A DNA stretch of 11,360 nt from JAVBMP01 sp031552315 (GTDB taxonomy: Bacteria; Desulfobacterota; Desulfovibrionia; Desulfovibrionales; Desulfovibrionaceae): contig JAVBMP010000059.1 of assembly GCA_031552315.1 (NCBI GenBank), forward strand, positions 1 through 11,360, in the 5' to 3' direction. The position numbers and the translations under genes are program-made. Positions 6,685 to 11,360 of the stretch are shown one piece after another; position 1 is the first letter of the stretch, and each line of letters begins with the position of its first letter. A model generated the notes under the pieces. The model did not search any database, was not told the origin of the DNA, and saw only the letters and a program-made list of their open reading frames with translations.

Positions 6685-8112
6685 ATGGAAAAGATCAATT
6701 CAAAACCCGGCCTTGAAGGCCTGCTGGAAAGCGCCAAAGACAACCTGCTGGGCCTTGGCCTGCGCGCTGTTGTACACCTGGCGGCCATTTTGCTGGCCGC
6801 CGGGCTTGGTTCCGGCTTTTTGCGCTTCGCCGCCGCCTACATCGGCATCATCTGCCTTGTGCCGCGCGGCATGGGCCTTAAGGCGGACTGGGTCATGCCT
6901 TCGGTTACCGGCCTTTTGCAAACCCTGCTGCTGTTGCTTTTTGGCATGGAACCGCAGTTCGCCCTGCTGTTTGGCGGGGCGCAAACCTGGCTGCACCGCG
7001 TCATTGGCAAAAAGGGCAAAATGGGTACGGAATGGGCGGTGTTGCCGCTTTTGCTGCTGCTTTGCGGGTCTTTTATTGTTGACCCGCCCTTGCCGCCCAA
7101 AAGACCGGAAGTGCAAATGCTTAATGAAGTGCCCGGCCTGGTGCGTGACTTTTCCCCCTGGCAGAATGAATCTGTAAACCGGGTGGTGGAAAATGTGCCC
7201 GGCCTTTATGAACGCATAAACCCGGACAGCGCGGCCAGCCCGCTGCTGCCGCTGGCTACCTTCCCCATTTTGGCCCTGCTTGGGCAGGGGGCAAGCTTCA
7301 TATGGCGGCGCGCCTTCTTGTCCCCGGCCAACCACCGCCGCATGCAGGAAGCGCGTTCCACCCTTGAAAAATATCTGGATGCGGAAAATATGACCCCGCG
7401 CCTGCGGGAACCTTTGCGCCGCCTTTCCAGCTATACCGGGCTGTACTGCAAGCACGGGCTTTATGCCACGCCGTTTTTCACCCTGCTTTCCAAAAATCTG
7501 AAGCAGGTTGGCGTGCAGCTTGACCTTTTGGAAGAATCAAAGGAACGCAACAAAAACATCGGCGGGGAAAGCCCGGCGGCCGCGAAGGAACTGGAACAGT
7601 TGCAGGCCACCATAGGCTTTGTGGAAAAATTGAGCGACCGGGTGCATACGGAACTTTTGTCGCTTGGCGATGCCCCAAAAAACGGGGCCCCCGCCCCCCT
7701 GCCCGGCCTTTCCGGCCCGCATGCGGAATTTTATGATTCCCTGCGTTCCCTTTCCGCAAAGGCGGAAGATATGCCGCAAGATTTGCGGCCCCACATTTCC
7801 GGGCTTTGCAAAAGCGGCCGCAAGATTTTGGAATGCATGCAAAAAGACCAGCTGGGCGTGAACAACGGCACACGCTTCCTTACCCGTTACCTTAAAGCCG
7901 CGCACACCGTGGTTGACGAGTTTATCAGGCTTTCTGACGACAAAACCCCCGGCGCGGAAACCGTGGGCGTGCTGGCCCGCAGCAAAGACCTTATCCTGCG
8001 GCTGGAACAGGCCTTTGACGCGGAATATGAAGCCATTTTGAAAAATGAGGCCATGAGCCTGAACGCGGAACTTAGCGTGCTTGACACCCTTTTGAAAATG
8101 GATGGCCGCTAA
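6685..8112 (+). CDS. Membrane protein with XpaC-like C-terminal domain, TelA partner
   Basis: The 475-residue protein has an N-terminal membrane part and a helical soluble C-terminal half. Hydrophobic segments lie at about 27-60 (probably two), 74-88, 116-133 and 186-204. The loop between the last two (134-185) is proline-rich with repeated VPGL motifs. From about 215 on it is charged and helical, ending in FDAEYEAILKNEAMSLNAEL and SVLDTLLKMDGR, which closely resembles the end of XpaC (the 5-bromo-4-chloroindolyl phosphate hydrolysis family). That family name reflects a phenotype, and a phosphatase activity should not be assumed. The gene lies 20 bp after telA with only a weak GCGGAT ribosome site. 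Its TAA overlaps the next ATG (TAATG), so it is probably translationally coupled to the glycosyltransferase. The membrane region itself I do not recognise. Confidence 0.75.
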   Translation: MEKINSKPGLEGLLESAKDNLLGLGLRAVVHLAAILLAAGLGSGFLRFAAAYIGIICLVPRGMGLKADWVMPSVTGLLQTLLLLLFGMEPQFALLFGGAQTWLHRVIGKKGKMGTEWAVLPLLLLLCGSFIVDPPLPPKRPEVQMLNEVPGLVRDFSPWQNESVNRVVENVPGLYERINPDSAASPLLPLATFPILALLGQGASFIWRRAFLSPANHRRMQEARSTLEKYLDAENMTPRLREPLRRLSSYTGLYCKHGLYATPFFTLLSKNLKQVGVQLDLLEESKERNKNIGGESPAAAKELEQLQATIGFVEKLSDRVHTELLSLGDAPKNGAPAPLPGLSGPHAEFYDSLRSLSAKAEDMPQDLRPHISGLCKSGRKILECMQKDQLGVNNGTRFLTRYLKAAHTVVDEFIRLSDDKTPGAETVGVLARSKDLILRLEQAFDAEYEAILKNEAMSLNAELSVLDTLLKMDGR

Positions 8113-9149
8113 TGCCAGCCAATATACCGCAAAATATGCCCCCCAATATGCCCCCCAATATGTCCCCCAATGTGCCCCAAAGTATGGATGCCGATATGAC
8201 CGGCACGCCGGGCGCGTTGTGGAATACCGCCCGCATAGCCGTGCTGCTGCCCTGCTATAATGAAGAAGCCGCCGTGGTCAAAGTGGTGCAAGATTTCCGC
8301 GCCGCCCTGCCGGAAGCGCGCATTTACGTCTTTGACAACAATTCCAGCGACCGCACGGCGGAACTGGCCCGCAAGGCCGGGGCCACGGTAATTTTTGTAA
8401 AGCAGCCCGGCAAGGGCAACGTGGTGCGCCGCATGTTCGCGGATGTTGATGCGGACTATTACGTCATGGCGGATGGCGACGCCACCTATGACGCGCCTTC
8501 CGCCCGCGCCATGCTGGAACTTTGCCACAATGACCAGCTTGACATGGTTGTGGCCTGCCGCCGCCATACGGAAGATGAGGCCTACCGCCCCGGCCATGTG
8601 CTGGGCAACCGCCTGCTTACCGGCACTGTGCAGCTGATTTTCGGCCAGTCTTTTACCGACATGCTTTCCGGCTACCGGGTATTTTCTCGCCGCTACGCCA
8701 AGACCTTCCCCTGTTTTTCCAAGGGGTTTGAAATTGAAACGGAAATGTCGGTGCATGCCCTGCAAATGCGCCTGCCCGTTGGGGAAACTACAGCCCCCTA
8801 CTTTGCCCGGCCGGAAAATTCCACCAGCAAACTGAACACCTATAAAGACGGCTGGCGCATTCTCTGTTCCATAATCAACCTGTTCATGCTGGAAAAGCCC
8901 CGTATTTTCTTCGGAATGCTGGCCGCCTTCATGCTTGTTCTGGCCTTTGCTTTAAGCGTGCCCCTGTTTATTACCTGGCTGCAAAGCGGCCTGGTGCCGC
9001 GCTTCCCCACGGCCATTCTATGCAGCGGCATGGTGTTGCTTTCCTTTGTGCTGCTTAGCCTTGGCTTTATGCTGGACGGCATAAAATGCAACCGCCAACA
9101 AAACTTGCGCCTGGCCTATTTGAAGTATTCCCACTGTGGCGGTAAGTAG
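8112..9149 (+). CDS. GT2-family polyprenyl-phosphate glycosyltransferase (GtrB-like)
   Basis: The 345-residue membrane-associated glycosyltransferase resembles GtrB and dolichol-phosphate mannosyltransferases, which move a sugar from a nucleotide donor to undecaprenyl phosphate on the cytoplasmic face. The GT-A domain shows VLLPCYNEE (44-52), FDNNSSDRT (74-82), the metal-binding DGD (121-123), a SGYRVFSRRY motif and the FEIETEM acid motif. Two C-terminal membrane segments (about 259-285 and 294-320) are typical of GtrB-type enzymes. The start at 8112 overlaps the previous stop by 1 nt. The first 29 residues are a repeat-rich extension (see the 12-bp repeat) that contains several more in-frame ATGs, so the true start may be internal; the catalytic domain begins near residue 40 in any case. 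The following GtrA gene overlaps by 14 bp. Donor sugar cannot be determined. Confidence 0.9.
   Translation: MPANIPQNMPPNMPPNMSPNVPQSMDADMTGTPGALWNTARIAVLLPCYNEEAAVVKVVQDFRAALPEARIYVFDNNSSDRTAELARKAGATVIFVKQPGKGNVVRRMFADVDADYYVMADGDATYDAPSARAMLELCHNDQLDMVVACRRHTEDEAYRPGHVLGNRLLTGTVQLIFGQSFTDMLSGYRVFSRRYAKTFPCFSKGFEIETEMSVHALQMRLPVGETTAPYFARPENSTSKLNTYKDGWRILCSIINLFMLEKPRIFFGMLAAFMLVLAFALSVPLFITWLQSGLVPRFPTAILCSGMVLLSFVLLSLGFMLDGIKCNRQQNLRLAYLKYSHCGGK
8121..8180 (+). repeat. 12-bp tandem repeats at the start of the GT2 gene
   Basis: Five 12-bp units of the form aatatgcccccc (the outer ones degenerate) encode the tetrapeptides NIPQ, NMPP, NMPP, NMSP, NVPQ near the N-terminus. Copy-number changes would keep the frame, but the units contain runs of five or six C, and slippage in one of these would shift it. 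Several units carry an ATG that could serve as an alternative start. The repeat lies directly after the overlapping stop/start junction. Confidence 0.8.
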
Positions 9150-9585
9150 CTTGCTTAAAAACAGCTTGTTGCAGCGCGAATTTTTGCTTTTCGCCCTGGT
9201 GGGCAGCGTCGGCTTTGTGGTGGATTACCTTATTGTGCTGGCCCTGGTGCAAGGCCTTGGCCTGCACCCCCTGGCGGCGCGGGTATTCGCCTTTATAGGC
9301 GCGGCAGCCTCCACCTGGTTTTTGAACAGGCGACTTACCTTTGCCCGGCGCGTCAGCCAGGGGGCCAGGGCAAGCCGCTTTTTGCCGTATCTTGGCATGA
9401 TGCTGCTGGGCCTGGCCGTAAACTACGCCACCTATGCCGCGTGTCTTTATTTTGTTTTTCCGCTTATTCTGCCTGCGGACCTGCCAAAGGCTTTCACGCT
9501 TTTTTTGGCCGTGGGTTTTGGTTCTTGCGCCGGTTTGCTAATAAATTTTATAAGCTGCAATCGTATATTGTTTAAGGCTGATTAA
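9136..9585 (+). CDS. GtrA-family membrane protein (putative lipid-linked sugar flippase)
   Basis: The 149-residue protein is almost entirely hydrophobic with four predicted membrane segments (about 15-35, 42-60, 80-102, 116-140). It shows GtrA hallmarks: FLLFALVGSVGFVVDYLIVL near the N-terminus and ASTWFLNRRLTF after the second segment. GtrA proteins are thought to flip undecaprenyl-phosphate-linked sugars made by the adjacent GtrB-type enzyme. The start at 9136 is GTG and overlaps the GT2 gene by 14 bp; a TTG at 9151, just after the GT2 stop, is an alternative. The product ends in CNRILFKAD, a typical family C-terminus. Confidence 0.9.
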   Translation: MAVSSLLKNSLLQREFLLFALVGSVGFVVDYLIVLALVQGLGLHPLAARVFAFIGAAASTWFLNRRLTFARRVSQGARASRFLPYLGMMLLGLAVNYATYAACLYFVFPLILPADLPKAFTLFLAVGFGSCAGLLINFISCNRILFKAD

Positions 9586-9596
9586 TTTTTTTTAAA

Positions 9597-9707
9597 CGGG
9601 GCTTCGCCCCGAACCCCACTGGGGGAAATGATTTCCCCCAGACCCCCTCGGCATGTACCTGCCCGGTATTGCGTGGGGGCAATACGGCCAGCCGCTTTGC
9701 CGGTTGG
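9597..9707. repeat. Cluster of four stem-loops in the gtrA downstream intergenic region
   Basis: Four hairpins follow one another in the 132-bp gap. They are 9597-9611 (6-bp GC stem, TTC loop), 9619-9641 (perfect 10-bp stem ctgggggaaa/tttcccccag, TGA loop), 9666-9685 (7-bp stem gtattgc/gcaatac) and 9688-9707 (7-bp stem with one G-U pair). None is followed by a U tract, so they are not standard terminators, although a run of eight T precedes the first. The GC-rich composition and palindromic layout fit a dispersed REP-like intergenic repeat. They would affect read-through or mRNA stability into the next gene. Confidence 0.7.
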
Positions 9708-9717
9708 TTGAAACAAG

Positions 9718-11130
9718 ATGGAATTTTTGTTCATGAGTCATAAGTTTACGCAACGCCTAAGCCGCCCGGTTACGGAAAAAGAAGCCGCACGCTGGCCTTT
9801 TTATATTTGCCTGTTCTGCTTTGCCGTGCTTTTTGTGCGCTTTCCCGGTGAATGGGATGCGGATACCGTAAGCCAGCATGCGCAAATGCTGGCCCGCAAC
9901 TATCAGGACTGGCACCCGCCGGTCTTTGCCGCCTTTTGGGGGCTTTTGAACCGCGCCTGGAACAGCCTTGGCCTGTTTGAGGTAAAAGGTTCCGGCCTGC
10001 TGTTTATTGCGCAAGGGGCCGCGTTTTGGGGCGGTCTGGCCCTGTTGCTGCGCGCCTCACGCAAGTTCTGGCTGGGCTTTTGCGGCAAGGCCCTGTGGAA
10101 GCTGCTTCTGCCCCTGGCCGGGCTTTTATTGTTCGGCCTGGCGGAACTGGTGCCCATGACCCGCTTTATATTCAAAGATACTTCCATGCTGGCCGCTTAC
10201 AGCCTGGCCCTTGGCCTGATGTTCAACCTGCCGCCCGCCGCCGGAGCTGGAGCGGGCGCGGGGCAGACGTTACCGCGCCTGAAGCGCTGGGCCATGTTCT
10301 TCCTTTGCCTGCTGGCGTTGTTTTATGGCACAGCCGTGCGGCATAACAGCATATTTTCCCTGTTGCCCATCCTGGCCCTGTTGCTGATAAACTTTTTTGA
10401 ATGGCGGGCCATATGGAAAATTGTTCTGGGCAGCCTGTTCTGCTGGGCGGCCATTCTGACCGCCATACACCTTGTGAATTATACCGTGCTGGGGGCGCAA
10501 AAGGAATATTCCATTCAGGAAACCTATTACGGCGACATCTGGCGCATGAACTACAAAACCAAAAAGTTTGCGCTGCCCCCGCCGGTCAACGGTGAAGGGT
10601 GGGATGCCATAACGCCGGAAATTTTTTATACCTTTTATAACAACACGCCTTATATACATGAGGCCTTTAAACACATTCAAAAGGCCCTGCCCCAGCCGGT
10701 GCCGCTTTACCGGGACTTTTCCCAAAGCCCGCAAGAACTTGAAACCCTGCGCAAGGCCTGGCTTGACCGCATAAAGGAAAAGCCGGTGGACTATATAAGC
10801 GTGCGAAGAAAGATTTTTAGCGCGCTTATGAAAAGCTATTCCATGTTTGGCCTGAGCAGCTACATTTACCTGATAATCTGCGCTGTTGGCTCCATTGCCC
10901 TGGTGCCGGCCCTTTTACGCCTGCGTTCCGGGCGTGACCCAAAAAGCCTTTCACCCCACCTGTTCGCCCTTTCCGGCCTGCTTTATGTGCTGCCGTATCT
11001 GCTTGTCCTGCCCGCCATCCAGCGCCGCTATCTCTTTTGGTTCTTCCTTGCGGGGCTGCTGGCCAGTTTACAATTCATCTGGCAATTTTTCCAAAAATAC
11101 CAGGTTGATTATTCTGTAAAAAAACGCTGA
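9718..11130 (+). CDS. Polytopic GT-C-like membrane glycosyltransferase (candidate GtrC-type)
   Basis: The 470-residue integral membrane protein has roughly nine to eleven hydrophobic segments and one large hydrophilic region (about 255-370), presumably periplasmic. The first extramembrane loop carries an acidic pair in GEWDADT (44-50) followed by DWHPP (64-68). With FIFKDTSM (about 150-157) and RHNS (about 208-211), this recalls GT-C enzymes of the DUF6020 type that take sugars from polyprenyl-phosphate carriers; this is recognition by eye and not certain. A low-complexity Ala-Gly run lies at 175-182. Its position after GtrB-like and GtrA-like genes suggests it transfers the flipped sugar onto a surface glycan. 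ATG 9718 has no clear ribosome site; the ATG at 9733 (Met6) has GGA about 10 nt before it and is a plausible alternative start. Confidence 0.7.
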   Translation: MEFLFMSHKFTQRLSRPVTEKEAARWPFYICLFCFAVLFVRFPGEWDADTVSQHAQMLARNYQDWHPPVFAAFWGLLNRAWNSLGLFEVKGSGLLFIAQGAAFWGGLALLLRASRKFWLGFCGKALWKLLLPLAGLLLFGLAELVPMTRFIFKDTSMLAAYSLALGLMFNLPPAAGAGAGAGQTLPRLKRWAMFFLCLLALFYGTAVRHNSIFSLLPILALLLINFFEWRAIWKIVLGSLFCWAAILTAIHLVNYTVLGAQKEYSIQETYYGDIWRMNYKTKKFALPPPVNGEGWDAITPEIFYTFYNNTPYIHEAFKHIQKALPQPVPLYRDFSQSPQELETLRKAWLDRIKEKPVDYISVRRKIFSALMKSYSMFGLSSYIYLIICAVGSIALVPALLRLRSGRDPKSLSPHLFALSGLLYVLPYLLVLPAIQRRYLFWFFLAGLLASLQFIWQFFQKYQVDYSVKKR

Positions 11131-11150
11131 AACTTTTGACAGTTTCAGCG
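11125..11150 (+). other. Stem-loop overlapping the stop codon of the GT-C-like gene
   Basis: cgctgaaact (11125-11134) pairs perfectly with agtttcagcg (11141-11150) around a 6-nt loop. The stop codon TGA (11128-11130) is inside the first arm. No U tract follows, only a run of A, so it is more likely an mRNA 3' structure than a terminator on its own; it sits 7 nt before the terminator stem. Confidence 0.6.
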
Positions 11151-11157
11151 CATGAAA

Positions 11158-11197
11158 AAAGGCCCTGGCAAGCAACTTGCGCCAGGGCCTTTGTTTT
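11158..11197 (+). terminator. Strong intrinsic terminator after the right-hand operon
   Basis: aaaggccctggc (11158-11169) pairs with gccagggccttt (11181-11192) in an uninterrupted 12-bp GC-rich stem around an 11-nt loop, followed by TGTTTT. The A-rich sequence before the stem (GAAAAAA) would provide a U tract on the other strand, so it could work in both directions. Confidence 0.88.
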
Positions 11198-11220
11198 AAA
11201 CAGGCATTTTATTAAAGGTA

Positions 11221-11360
11221 GAGGCCGTTGCACAATGGCCTTTTTGCCCTTTTACTGCGTCGTGCTTCGTCCCGCGCGAAGGTCATATATGCTTGAATAT
11301 ACTCCCTCCGCACGGAACTCGCACTCCTTGTAAAAGAACAAAAATTCTCATTGTGCAATG
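11221..11360 (+). repeat. Right copy of MITE/REP-like repeat with terminal inverted repeats
   Basis: Positions 11221-11314 are the inverted partner of 1-94. The element continues to the window end: the arm 11226-11255 (c-g-ttgcacaatg, then tttttgcccttttac) matches the reverse complement of 11330-11360 with a few mismatches and one gap. It therefore has imperfect terminal inverted repeats of about 30 nt and a total length near 140 bp, with the last few bases probably beyond the edge. The left tip also folds into a small hairpin (11222-11230 with 11233-11241, one G-T pair). No transposase is encoded. Several frames are open across it, including one of about 48 codons on the minus strand that corresponds to the frame at 2-256. 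Confidence 0.8.

Noticed and set aside
11137..11142. TTGACA as a -35 promoter box
   Set aside because: It lies in the loop and second arm of a hairpin at the 3' end of a gene, and no -10 box follows at a suitable distance.
11136..11333. 65-codon open frame at the right end
   Set aside because: It crosses a strong intrinsic terminator and most of the repeat element, and its product has no protein-like character.

Overview
This 11.4-kb window looks like an ordinary chromosomal stretch of a Gram-negative bacterium. A sulfate-reducer-like organism (Desulfovibrionaceae or close relatives) is the best guess, because of a tungstate transporter locus with moeA, the moderately high GC content and hairpin-rich intergenic repeats. 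That assignment is inference; there is no rRNA or marker gene to confirm it. Eleven protein genes are supported, in two divergent blocks that separate near position 4850. No tRNA, rRNA, CRISPR array or transposase was found.

Left block (minus strand, about 4811 down to 309): an E1-like ThiF/MoeB-family adenylyltransferase, then tupA (tungstate-binding protein), tupB (permease), tupC (ATPase) and moeA (molybdopterin metal insertase). Together these form a tungstate uptake and tungsten/molybdenum cofactor insertion cassette. tupA has its own sigma70-like promoter with two TTGCGCAA palindromes just downstream of it, placed like an operator. A stem-loop with a U-rich tail separates tupA from tupBC-moeA, which would favour excess production of the binding protein. 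tupB, tupC and moeA overlap end to end. The ThiF-like protein lacks the catalytic and zinc cysteines of MoeB, and moeA carries a 36-residue tandem-repeat insert.

Right block (plus strand, 4899 to 11130): ybaK (Cys-tRNA(Pro) deacylase), then telA (toxic-anion-resistance family) and a membrane protein with an XpaC-like C-terminus. This is followed without a gap by a GT2 polyprenyl-phosphate glycosyltransferase and a GtrA-family membrane protein. After a 132-bp block of four hairpins comes a large polytopic GT-C-like membrane protein. The last three genes resemble a GtrB-GtrA-GtrC surface-glycan modification set, physically coupled here to the TelA/XpaC pair. A strong intrinsic terminator closes the block.

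The two ends of the window carry inverted copies of one repeat (92 of 94 positions identical). The right copy is nearly complete, about 140 bp, and has its own imperfect terminal inverted repeats, so it looks like a small non-autonomous mobile or REP/MITE-like element. This repeat, the tupA control region, the cysteine-less E1 protein and the in-frame tandem repeats in moeA and in the GT2 gene are the main points worth follow-up. No clearly new multi-gene system was recognised.
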